Assembly: GCA_023405705.1 (NCBI GenBank) | Contig: JAEXXR010000099.1 | Span: 1 to 6,851 of the forward strand | From: Actinomycetes bacterium | Lineage (GTDB): Bacteria > Actinomycetota > Thermoleophilia > Solirubrobacterales > Solirubrobacteraceae | Length of the DNA: 6,851 nucleotides | Direction: 5' to 3' | Shown here: positions 1 to 5,982 of the stretch, one piece after another | Layout of the letters: every line of letters starts with the position of its first letter | Numbering within the stretch: position 1 is the stretch's first letter | Translations under genes and position numbers: made by a program | The notes under the pieces: model-generated | Told to the model about the DNA's origin: nothing | What the model saw: the letters and a program-made list of their open reading frames with translations, nothing else | Database searches by the model: none

Positions 1-375
1 ATGCTGTGGAGAGCGCGCGGCTTCGTCCGCGACGGCGGCGGCGCGCTGCGCTTCGACCACTGCCCGGCCGGCTGGAGATCGTCGCTGACCCTCCCGCGCG
101 CCGGCCTCTACCAGCTGACCGCTCGCATCGAGTGGGAGGCGGTCTCGGGCGGCACACGGCGGCTGCAGGTCGTCGCGACGAGCGCGCCGCAGACCGCCGC
201 GGCCGACACGGTCGCGGCGCCGGACGGCCGCCCCGTCACGACGCAGGTCAGCTCGACGCTCGCGATCGACGACCCGGCGTCGTTCGAGCTGATCGCCTTC
301 GCCTCGGCCCGCGACAACGCCGCTCCGGTCGGCGTCACCGGCGGCGAGCTGAGCCTCGTCTTCCTCGGGCCGTAG
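1..375 (+). CDS. Small beta-rich protein, C-terminal region or whole (unidentified)
   Basis: The frame is open from the first base and ends at TAG (373-375), giving 124 residues. An ATG lies exactly at position 1, but nothing upstream is visible, so I cannot tell whether this is the true start or an internal Met of a longer protein. The sequence alternates hydrophobic and polar residues with Gly-Leu-Tyr turns (GLYQLTARIEW near residues 35-45, then RRLQVVATS, ending in SLVFLGP). This resembles the strand pattern of C1q/TNF-like jelly-roll domains at the ends of surface or phage-tail-like proteins. That likeness is only by eye. No signal peptide, membrane segment or catalytic motif is visible. 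It converges on the transglutaminase-like gene with a 65-nt gap. It is probably a real gene end because the reading frame closes cleanly and has plausible composition; its function is unknown. Confidence 0.6.
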   Translation: MLWRARGFVRDGGGALRFDHCPAGWRSSLTLPRAGLYQLTARIEWEAVSGGTRRLQVVATSAPQTAAADTVAAPDGRPVTTQVSSTLAIDDPASFELIAFASARDNAAPVGVTGGELSLVFLGP

Positions 376-440
376 GCGGCAGCCGCGGGGGAGCGGCCGG
401 GCGGGAGCGGCCCGCGTGCCGGCCGGCCGTCGTCGGTCCC
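376..440. other. Convergent intergenic gap with a short direct repeat
   Basis: This 65-nt GC-only-looking gap lies between two converging stop codons. It contains a 10-bp direct repeat, GGGAGCGGCC, at 389-398 and 403-412 (14-bp period), and short self-complementary GGCCGG/CCGGCC stretches further on. A U-tract-free terminator could sit here, but no single convincing stem stands out from the GC background. Confidence 0.3.
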
Positions 441-1319
441 CTACGCCCGCGCCCCCGCCTGCGGGTCGAGGCGGGTCATGCGGACGGCGGCGTCGAGCGT
501 CGAGGCGGTGCCGCCGCGGTAGACGCCCTTGACCGGCGGGATGTCGGCGTAGAAGCGGCCGTGGCCGATCTTCACGTGGGTCTCGCCGGAGAGGCGGCGG
601 TTGGTCGGGTCGACGCCGACCCAGACCGGCTCGCCGCGGCCGTCGACGCCGGGCAGCAGCGCCTCCAGCCAGGCGTGCGTGTCGACCTCCAGCGAGTCGG
701 CGCCCTCGTCCTCGGGCGCGGCCCACAGGTAGCCGGAGACGTAGCGGGCGGCGATCCCGCGCCGCCGCAGCAGCACGAGCGAGAGGTGGACGAAGTCCTG
801 GCAGACGCCGGCGCCCGCGGCGAGCAGGTCGCTCACCGTCGAGCCGACGTAGGTCGCGCCGCGGCGGTACTCGAAGGTGTCGGGGATCAGCTCGACCAGG
901 CGCTTCAGCGCGTCGAGCGGATCGCCGGCCGAGGTCAGCGCGGCGTCGAGCGCGTCGAGGCCGTCGATCGCCGGCTGGTCGTGCCACGGCAGCAGGAACT
1001 CGCCGCCGGCCTCGACGTAGGCGTCCGACCCGAGCGCGCTCCACGGGCCGGTCGGCGGCTCCGGCGGCTCGCTCGTGACGACCCGCGCGCGCACGTCGAT
1101 CGTCAGGTGGTCGTGGCCGGTCGGGATGCCGAACTCGAGCACCTCGGTGCCGAAGTAGTCGAGGTGGCGGCTGACGCGCGCCTCCGGGTCGATGCGCGTG
1201 TGGAACTCGTCGCAGCGCTGCGTCGAGGTCGTCGCAGGCCGGACGCGCAGCGCGTTGAGGTTGTCGCTGACGTTGCCGTCATATCTGTACTCGGTCAGGA
1301 AGCGGAGCGAGAAGTGCAT
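441..1319 (-). CDS. Transglutaminase-like cysteine protease-fold protein (Bact_transglu_N plus transglutaminase core)
   Basis: This 292-residue protein begins MHFSLRFLTEYRYDGNVSDN, which matches the opening strand of the bacterial transglutaminase N-terminal domain (about residues 1-80). The core follows with a visible papain-like triad: Cys173 in GAGVCQDFVH, His215 in DTHAWLE and Asp237 in WVGVDPTN. The family hydrolyses or transfers amide bonds. The substrate is not known for members in this context. The protein has no signal peptide or membrane segment, so it is likely cytoplasmic. It is the last gene of the minus-strand triad and starts 6 nt after the alpha-E stop codon. The start is supported by homologous N-terminal sequence; the Shine-Dalgarno signal is poor, so translation is probably coupled to the upstream gene. 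Length is normal for the family. A peptidase acting on the product of the ATP-grasp partner is the usual proposal (inference). Confidence 0.93.
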   Translation of the reverse strand: MHFSLRFLTEYRYDGNVSDNLNALRVRPATTSTQRCDEFHTRIDPEARVSRHLDYFGTEVLEFGIPTGHDHLTIDVRARVVTSEPPEPPTGPWSALGSDAYVEAGGEFLLPWHDQPAIDGLDALDAALTSAGDPLDALKRLVELIPDTFEYRRGATYVGSTVSDLLAAGAGVCQDFVHLSLVLLRRRGIAARYVSGYLWAAPEDEGADSLEVDTHAWLEALLPGVDGRGEPVWVGVDPTNRRLSGETHVKIGHGRFYADIPPVKGVYRGGTASTLDAAVRMTRLDPQAGARA

Positions 1320-1340
1320 GGCGGTTCAGACCACCGCCAT
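1318..1340 (-). promoter_or_regulatory. Inverted repeat across the alpha-E stop / transglutaminase start junction
   Basis: ATGGCGGT (1318-1325) and ACCGCCAT (1333-1340) are perfect 8-bp inverted arms around a 7-nt loop that carries the alpha-E stop codon. Two bases of the transglutaminase ATG lie inside one arm. In the mRNA this could fold and hide the start codon until a ribosome finishing alpha-E opens it, giving translational coupling. The structure is seen; the role is inferred, and chance is possible at this GC content. Confidence 0.35.
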
Positions 1341-2315
1341 CCGCCGGTCGCCGGCGGCGGCGCCGGCGAAGTAGTGGTCGGCGACGTCCTGGTCGACGGC
1401 GGCCAGCTCCTGCTGCGCCCGCTCGCAGATCCCGATCAGCTCGGCGCCGGCCGGCAGCACCCGCCGCTGGAAGTCGAGGTCGGCGGCGAGGCGGCTGACG
1501 CGCAGCACCGGCTGCGAGTCGCGCGGGCGCGCGTCGGCGGCGGAGAAGGCGTCGTGGAGCGAGTCGACGCAGGCGGCGACGCTGTCGGGGTAGGCGCGCT
1601 CGAAGATCAGGAAGCGCGCGACCGGCTGCGCGTTCGGCGGCGCGGTGACGGCGCGCAGGTAGGCGTGGAAGCCGCCGACCGCCTGCAGCAGCGCGAGCGC
1701 GTCGCCGTCGCGGCGGGCGTCCTCGGCGTCGGGCGGCAGCGCGATCCGCAGCAGCCGCAGCATCATGTCCGCGACCTCGATGAAGGAGCCGGCGTCGAGG
1801 AAGCACTTCGCCTCGTCGCGCAGCATCGCGCGGTCGGCGATCCCCCAGATCAGCGCCATCCGCTGCTTGACGTACTGCGACGCCAGGTAGGGACCGGCCG
1901 GCGCCGTCCATCTCGGCGAGCCGTCGCCGCGCAGCGTCAGCGTCGTCGTGTTGATCGCCTCCCACATCTCGGCGGAGATCACGTCGCGGACGGTGCGCGC
2001 GCCCTCGCGCGCCCGCTCGACGCTCGCGAGCATCGAGTCGGGCCGGTCGGCGTCGAGCGTCAGCCGTGCCAGCGCCGCGCCGCGCGTCAGGCCCTCGCCG
2101 CGAAGACCGCCGTTCGCGCCGCCGCCGTTGCCGTTGCCGTTCGACCCGCCGAGCATCGCCAGCAGGCCGCTCCAGCCGAGCGTCACGCCCGGCGCGGCGT
2201 CGGACGGGCCCTGGATCTCGGCGCGGAAGACGCCGTCGACGGCGCGCGCGGTGAACTCGGCGCGGGCGAGGTTGCGTCCGAGCCAGTACAGCTCGTGGGC
2301 GATCCGCGCGAGCAT
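1326..2315 (-). CDS. Alpha-E domain protein (DUF403)
   Basis: This 329-residue, mostly helical protein opens with MLARIAHELYWLGRNLARAEFTARAV, the characteristic start of alpha-E proteins (the family consensus resembles MLSRVAESLYWMGRYLERAE). Its biochemical activity is not established; it nearly always accompanies DUF404/407 ATP-grasp proteins, and a role in the same ligase pathway is assumed from that linkage. The helical pattern rich in Ala, Arg and Leu continues to about residue 320. An oddity is a Gly/Asn-rich low-complexity insertion near residues 55-72 (GGSNGNGNGGGANGG), which probably forms a flexible loop. The ATG follows the ATP-grasp stop with no gap (TAGATG). A GGGAG Shine-Dalgarno lies at 2322-2326, 6 nt before the start, inside the upstream gene. 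Length is close to the usual 310-320 residues. Confidence 0.93.
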   Translation of the reverse strand: MLARIAHELYWLGRNLARAEFTARAVDGVFRAEIQGPSDAAPGVTLGWSGLLAMLGGSNGNGNGGGANGGLRGEGLTRGAALARLTLDADRPDSMLASVERAREGARTVRDVISAEMWEAINTTTLTLRGDGSPRWTAPAGPYLASQYVKQRMALIWGIADRAMLRDEAKCFLDAGSFIEVADMMLRLLRIALPPDAEDARRDGDALALLQAVGGFHAYLRAVTAPPNAQPVARFLIFERAYPDSVAACVDSLHDAFSAADARPRDSQPVLRVSRLAADLDFQRRVLPAGAELIGICERAQQELAAVDQDVADHYFAGAAAGDRRMAVV

Positions 2316-3983
2316 CTAGAACTCCCGCTCCGGCCAGTCGAGCACCGGCCACGGCGTCGGGCGGTCGGCCGCGTCGGCGGCGCCACCCGCAGCGCCGGCA
2401 CCACCCGCGTCCTGCTGCTGTTGCTGCTGCTGGTTGGTCCAGGCGTCGCCATAGCGCAGGTCCGGCAGCGCCGGCGGCGAGGCGTCGGCGATCGGCGGGC
2501 CGGCGCGGTCGGCGTCGTCGCCCTCCTCCAGCACCCACGTGTCCTTCGAGCCGCCGCCGCGCGAGGAGTTGACGATCATCGACCCCTCCCGCAGCGCGAC
2601 CCGCGTCAGCCCGCCGGGGACGATGTCGATCCGCTCGCCGAAGACGGCGAACGGCCGCAGGTCGACGTGACGCGGCGCGAGCATCCCGTCGGGCCCGACC
2701 GTCGGCACGGTCGACAGCCGCACGACCTCCTGCGCGATCCACGCCTCCGGCCGCGCGCGCACCTCGGCGGCGACCTGCGCCAGCTCCTGCTCGCTCGCGT
2801 GCGGGCCGATCGTCACGCCCTTGCCGCCGGACTCGTCGGTCGGCTTGACGACGAGCTGGTCGATCCGCGCGAGCACGTGCTCGCGCACCTCCTCGTCGGC
2901 GAGCAGGTAGGTCTTGACGTTCTCCAGGATCGGCTCCTCGCCGAGGTAGAAGCGGATCATCTCCGGCACGTAGTGGTAGACCGCCTTGTCGTCGGCGACG
3001 CCGGTCCCGAAGGCGTTCGCGATCGCGACCGAGCCCGCGCGGTAGGCGCGCACGAGGCCGGGCACGCCGAGCATCGAGTCGGGCCGGAACTCGAGCGGGT
3101 CGACGAACGAGTCGTCGAGCCGGCGGTAGACGGCGTGAACGCGCACCAGCCCGCGCGTCGTGCGCATGTAGAGGACGTCGTCGCGCACGACGAGGTCGCT
3201 CGCCTCGACCAGCTCGACGCCCATCTGCCGCGCGAGGAAGGCGTGCTCGAAGTAGGCCGAGTTGAGCGGCCCCGGCGTCCACACGACGACGGTCGCCTCG
3301 CTGTCGGCCGACGGCGCGACCGAGCGCAGCGCGCTCAGCAGCAGCTGCGGGTAGTGGTCGACCGGTCGCACGCGGTAGTGGCTGAACAGCTGCGGCACGA
3401 GCTGCGTCATCGCCGCGCGGTTCTCCAGCACGTAGGAGATCCCGGAGGGGGTGCGGACGTTGTCCTCGATCACCTTCCAGGAGCCGTTGGAGTGGCGCAC
3501 GAGGTCGCAGCCGGCGACGTGCGTGTAGACGCCGCCGGGCGGGCGGATGCCGTGGACGGCGCGGGCGAAGTGGGAGCTGCCGACGACCAGCCGCCACGGC
3601 ACGATCCCCTCGCGGACGATCTCGCGCCCGTGGTAGACGTCGTCGACGAAGGCGTTCAGCGCGCGGATCCGCTGCGCCAGCCCGCGCTTGATCCCGCGCC
3701 ACTCCTCGCCGCCGATCACGCGCGGCACGAGGTCGAGCGGGAACGGCCGCTCGCGGCTGCGCGCGCCGCCGTCGCCGGAGATCTCGAAGGTGATCCCCTG
3801 CCGCAGGAAGGTCGCGTCGCGCCGCCGCCCGGCCTCCAGCATCCCCTCCGGTCCGAGCCGCTCCAGCTCCGCGACGAGCGGCGCGGCGGCCGGGCGCGGT
3901 CGCCCGTCGGTCTCGAACAGCTCGTCGAGGAACGGCGCGCGCGGGTGGTAGGGCTCGGTCTCCGGGACGGTGGTCTCCGACAT
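2316..3983 (-). CDS. Circularly permuted ATP-grasp type 2 protein (DUF404/DUF407)
   Basis: This 555-residue protein is a predicted ATP-dependent carboxylate-amine ligase that would form a peptide or amide bond; substrate unknown. Visible family motifs, in order: IEDNVRTPSGISYVLENR (D174 to about R188), the nucleotide-binding stretch VVKPTDESGGKG (K380, K388), IAQEVVRLSTVPT, DLRPF, PGGLTRVAL, and NSSRGGGSKDTW (472-483). After about residue 485 the tail becomes low-complexity, with seven consecutive Gln (518-524) and Gly/Ala repeats; that tail is not part of the catalytic fold. I chose ATG at 3983 because the sequence after it (PYHPRAPFLDELFE) looks like the family N-terminus. Its Shine-Dalgarno is weak. 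An in-frame GTG at 4013 preceded by GAAGGCGG is a real alternative, adding 10 residues. It is the first gene of the triad. I recall Rv2411c-Rv2410c-Rv2409c of Mycobacterium tuberculosis as the same order. Confidence 0.93.
   Translation of the reverse strand: MSETTVPETEPYHPRAPFLDELFETDGRPRPAAAPLVAELERLGPEGMLEAGRRRDATFLRQGITFEISGDGGARSRERPFPLDLVPRVIGGEEWRGIKRGLAQRIRALNAFVDDVYHGREIVREGIVPWRLVVGSSHFARAVHGIRPPGGVYTHVAGCDLVRHSNGSWKVIEDNVRTPSGISYVLENRAAMTQLVPQLFSHYRVRPVDHYPQLLLSALRSVAPSADSEATVVVWTPGPLNSAYFEHAFLARQMGVELVEASDLVVRDDVLYMRTTRGLVRVHAVYRRLDDSFVDPLEFRPDSMLGVPGLVRAYRAGSVAIANAFGTGVADDKAVYHYVPEMIRFYLGEEPILENVKTYLLADEEVREHVLARIDQLVVKPTDESGGKGVTIGPHASEQELAQVAAEVRARPEAWIAQEVVRLSTVPTVGPDGMLAPRHVDLRPFAVFGERIDIVPGGLTRVALREGSMIVNSSRGGGSKDTWVLEEGDDADRAGPPIADASPPALPDLRYGDAWTNQQQQQQQDAGGAGAAGGAADAADRPTPWPVLDWPEREF
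2412..2432 (-). repeat. Poly-glutamine trinucleotide tract in the ATP-grasp tail
   Basis: Seven consecutive Gln codons occur, six CAG and one CAA, read on the minus strand. They encode residues 518-524 of the ATP-grasp protein, beyond its last recognisable catalytic motif. The tract is a simple-sequence repeat that could vary in length by slippage without shifting frame. Confidence 0.85.
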
Positions 3984-4004
3984 CGTGGCGAGATCTTCGC
4001 CACG
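3984..4004 (-). promoter_or_regulatory. Inverted repeat touching the ATP-grasp start codon
   Basis: CGTGGCGA (3984-3991) and TCGCCACG (3997-4004) form perfect 8-bp arms around a 5-nt centre, directly next to the ATG at 3983. In the leader RNA, the only purine-rich Shine-Dalgarno-like stretch (GAAGA) would fall partly in the stem and partly in the loop. This could be a translational control hairpin or a dimeric repressor site. If translation begins at the alternative GTG (4013), the repeat is inside the coding region instead. The function is inferred. Confidence 0.4.
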
Positions 4005-4052
4005 CCCGCGCACTGCCGCCTTCGCCCGATGGAGCGACTTCACCCCGCGCCA

Positions 4053-4109
4053 GTCGGACCAATGGAGGTCTGTGTGCCGATCAGACACACAGACCTCCAC
4101 TCGTCCGGC
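4053..4109 (-). terminator. Long hairpin immediately after the permease stop codon (probable terminator)
   Basis: The main stem has perfect 14-bp arms, TGGAGGTCTGTGTG (4063-4076) and CACACAGACCTCCA (4086-4099), with a 9-nt loop. A symmetric 3x3 internal loop leads to an outer 7-bp stem (4053-4059 with 4103-4109, one G-U pair as RNA). The whole element abuts the permease TAG (4110-4112). No U-run follows on either strand. U-less hairpins are reported as terminators in actinobacteria, so I call it a probable terminator separating the exporter from the ATP-grasp operon. A palindromic operator for the downstream operon, or a leader attenuator, are alternatives. Confidence 0.55.
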
Positions 4110-4901
4110 CTACCTCGACATCGCCTGGTACTTGCGCACCGCGAGCGGGGCGAAGATCGCGGTCAGCAGCAAGGGCCAGACGATCGCCATCTCGATCGCG
4201 TGCTGGGCGATCCACGAGTCGCTCGTCGGGCCGCCGTTGCCGAACAGCTCACGGCAGGCGCCGACGGTCGAGGAGAGCGGGTTCCACTCGGCGATGACCT
4301 GCAGCCAGCCGGGCATCTGCGACGGCGCGACGAAGATCGAGGAGATCATCGTGAACGGGAAGAGCAGGCCGCTGATGTTGCCGGCCGACTCGATCGAGCT
4401 GATCTGCAGGCCGACCCAGATGCCGATCCACAGCACCGAGAAGCGCAGCAGCAGGAGCAGCAGCACCGCCAGCAGCGCGTTGACGACGCCGTCGTGCCAG
4501 CTCCAGCCGACGACCAGGCCCATCGCGATCATCACGACGAAGTTGATGACGGCGTTGACCATCGCCGCCAGGCAGCCGCCGCCGAGGATCGCGACGCGCG
4601 ACATCGGCATCGCGCGCAGGCGGTTGGTGATGCCGCGCTCGCTGTCCATCGCGATCCCGAACAGCGTCTCGCTGATGCCGAAGGCGGCCGCCATCACGAA
4701 CAGGCCGGGCATCAGGTACTCGCGGTAGTCCTCTCCGCCGGGGACGACGATCGCTGAGCCGAAGACGTAGCCGAACAGCAGGATCGACATCACCGGGAAG
4801 GCGAGCGACCAGGCGATCCGCGACGGCTCGTAGCGCCAGTGCAGCAGGTCGCGCCTGGCCAGCGCGAGCGTGTCGGAGACCGTCCAGCGCAGCGCGCTCA
4901 T
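4110..4901 (-). CDS. ABC-2 type exporter permease (DrrB-like)
   Basis: This 263-residue inner-membrane protein has about six hydrophobic segments, roughly residues 29-51, 63-84, 103-131, 138-165, 172-193 and 234-254. Between the second and third lies DSERGITNRLRAMPMSR (86-102), the signature of the ABC-2 permease family. It forms the membrane channel for the ATPase encoded just upstream. Homodimer assembly with two ATPases is typical of the family. Its ATG overlaps the ATPase stop codon in the ATGA arrangement, and a strong AGGAGGT (4908-4914) sits 6 nt before it. The substrate cannot be read from sequence. DrrB-like permeases move anthracyclines, other drugs or lipids, so the neighbour TetR suggests a small hydrophobic molecule (inference). 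Length is normal and the protein looks intact. Confidence 0.93.
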   Translation of the reverse strand: MSALRWTVSDTLALARRDLLHWRYEPSRIAWSLAFPVMSILLFGYVFGSAIVVPGGEDYREYLMPGLFVMAAAFGISETLFGIAMDSERGITNRLRAMPMSRVAILGGGCLAAMVNAVINFVVMIAMGLVVGWSWHDGVVNALLAVLLLLLLRFSVLWIGIWVGLQISSIESAGNISGLLFPFTMISSIFVAPSQMPGWLQVIAEWNPLSSTVGACRELFGNGGPTSDSWIAQHAIEMAIVWPLLLTAIFAPLAVRKYQAMSR

Positions 4902-5905
4902 GCCGCCACCTCCTCGGACGCCGCGGCAGCGTCCGCGTCGGGATCGCCGCTCGCGCCGTCGGCGCGGCTGCCGGTCAGCTGCAGGAAGACGTCGTCGAGC
5001 GTCGGCTGGCGCAGCGCGACGTCCTCGACCGCGACGCCGGCCGCCTGGACCGCCTGGAGCACCTCGGTCAGCGACGCGACGCGGTCGTGGACCGGTGCGG
5101 AGACGCTGCGCCGCGAGCGGTCGAGCACCGGCTCGGCGTCGGAGACGCGCGCGAGGATCGCGGCGGCCTCGGTCACGCCGTCGTCGTCGCGCAGGACGAG
5201 GTCGACCTGGCTGGCGCCGAGCCGCTGCTTGAGCGCGTTCGGCGTCCCCTCGGCGATCACGCGGCCGCGGTCGACGACGGAGATCTTGTCGGCGAGCTGG
5301 TCGGCCTCGTCGAGGTAGTGGGGCGTCAGCAGCACGGTCGTGCCGCCGGCGACGAGCTCGCGCACGACCGACCAGACCTCCATCCGGTTGCGCGGGTCCT
5401 GGCCGGTCGTCGGCTCGTCGAGGAACAGCACGTCGGGCGCGGTGATGAAGGAGACGGCGAGGTCGAGCCGCCGCTTCATCCCGCCGGAGTAGCCCTTCGC
5501 CTGGCGGTCGGCCGCCTCGGTCAGCCCGAACTGCTCCAGCAGCTCCGCGGCGCGGCGCTTGCAGTCGCGCGGCGAGAGGTGGTGGAGGCGGCCGAACAGC
5601 TCGAGGTTCTGGCGGCCGCTGAGGATCTCGTCGATCGCGTCGGTCTGTCCGGTCAGGCCGATCCGCGCGCGCACCTCGGCGGCACGGGTCGCGACGTCGA
5701 GCCCGGCGACCTCGGCGCGGCCGCCGTCGGCGTGCAGCAGAGTCGTGAGGATCGAGACGGCGGTCGTCTTGCCGGCGCCGTTGGGGCCGAGCAGGCCGAG
5801 CACCGTGCCGGCCGGGACCTCCAGGTCGAGGCCGTCGAGCGCGACCTTCTCGCCGAACCGCTTGTGCAGCCCGGACGCGGCGATGGCGGGTCTGCCACCG
5901 GTCAC
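4898..5905 (-). CDS. ABC transporter ATP-binding protein (DrrA-like)
   Basis: This 335-residue cytoplasmic ATPase powers the ABC-2 permease encoded next to it. Motifs counted from the GTG start: Walker A GPNGAGKTT (40-48), Q-loop Gln87, signature YSGGM (139-143), Walker B VLFLDE (159-164), a D-loop reading GQDP where GLDP is commoner, and switch His196 in LLTPHYLDEAD. A C-terminal accessory domain (about 215-315, ending QPTLDDVFLQLTG) is typical of the daunorubicin-resistance ATPase group, followed by an Asp/Ala-rich tail. I chose GTG at 5905 because GGAAGGAG (5913-5920) lies 7 nt upstream and the protein then begins just before the first ABC strand. Upstream in-frame ATGs lie inside the operator palindromes and lack a ribosome-binding site. 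It is the first gene of the exporter operon and is probably repressed by the divergent TetR. Confidence 0.94.
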   Translation of the reverse strand: MTGGRPAIAASGLHKRFGEKVALDGLDLEVPAGTVLGLLGPNGAGKTTAVSILTTLLHADGGRAEVAGLDVATRAAEVRARIGLTGQTDAIDEILSGRQNLELFGRLHHLSPRDCKRRAAELLEQFGLTEAADRQAKGYSGGMKRRLDLAVSFITAPDVLFLDEPTTGQDPRNRMEVWSVVRELVAGGTTVLLTPHYLDEADQLADKISVVDRGRVIAEGTPNALKQRLGASQVDLVLRDDDGVTEAAAILARVSDAEPVLDRSRRSVSAPVHDRVASLTEVLQAVQAAGVAVEDVALRQPTLDDVFLQLTGSRADGASGDPDADAAAASEEVAA

Positions 5906-5912
5906 GGCATCG

Positions 5913-5920
5913 CTCCTTCC
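5913..5920 (-). promoter_or_regulatory. Shine-Dalgarno deciding a GTG start for the ABC ATPase
   Basis: GGAAGGAG on the minus strand lies 7 nt before GTG (5905-5903). It fixes the start well downstream of the first in-frame ATG (5965), which would add 20 residues encoded by operator DNA. Confidence 0.8.
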
Positions 5921-5926
5921 ATCAAT

Positions 5927-5943
5927 TGGGTACACCGTACGCA
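5927..5943. promoter_or_regulatory. TetR operator-like palindrome O1
   Basis: TGGGTACACCGTACGCA is an imperfect 6-5-6 palindrome: the arms TGGGTA and TACGCA match at 5 of 6 positions. It agrees with O2 at 15 of 17 bases and lies 21 bp (two helical turns) from it, so two dimers could bind the same face. It falls in the leader or promoter region of the ABC operon. Confidence 0.7.
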
Positions 5944-5947
5944 TCTC

Positions 5948-5964
5948 TGCGTACACCATACGCA
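5948..5964. promoter_or_regulatory. TetR operator-like palindrome O2
   Basis: TGCGTACACCATACGCA has perfect 6-bp arms (TGCGTA/TACGCA) around a 5-bp centre, the size expected for a TetR-family dimer site. It lies just upstream of the tetR -10 box, between the divergent genes. Binding here would block tetR and, with O1, the ABC operon (inference). Confidence 0.78.
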
Positions 5965-5972
5965 CTTATACT
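5965..5972. promoter_or_regulatory. -10 box of tetR, possibly shared as a bidirectional promoter
   Basis: TATACT (5967-5972, +) is a near-consensus -10 box, and transcription would begin about 5979-5983, at or next to the tetR ATG. On the minus strand the same bases read TATAAG (5970-5965), a possible -10 for the ABC operon, giving a leader of about 50 nt. No good -35 is visible for either direction, so the tetR assignment is moderate and the ABC one is weak. Confidence 0.5.
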
Positions 5973-5982
5973 CGGCGCTGCA

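Noticed and set aside
1279..4062. A 927-codon open frame on the minus strand overlapping the ATP-grasp and alpha-E genes
   Set aside because: It is almost wholly Arg/Ala/Gly/Pro low-complexity sequence, an out-of-frame shadow of those genes.
4062..4100. Similar short peptides (MEVCV..RHTDLH) read from both strands, suggesting a duplicated leader peptide
   Set aside because: The likeness is an automatic result of the long DNA palindrome; no ribosome-binding site supports translation.
6..4757. A 1583-codon open frame on the plus strand
   Set aside because: It lies opposite four real minus-strand genes with full family motifs. Its translation is Arg/Ala/Val/Asp-rich with no domain, as expected from the stop-poor antisense of GC-rich coding DNA.
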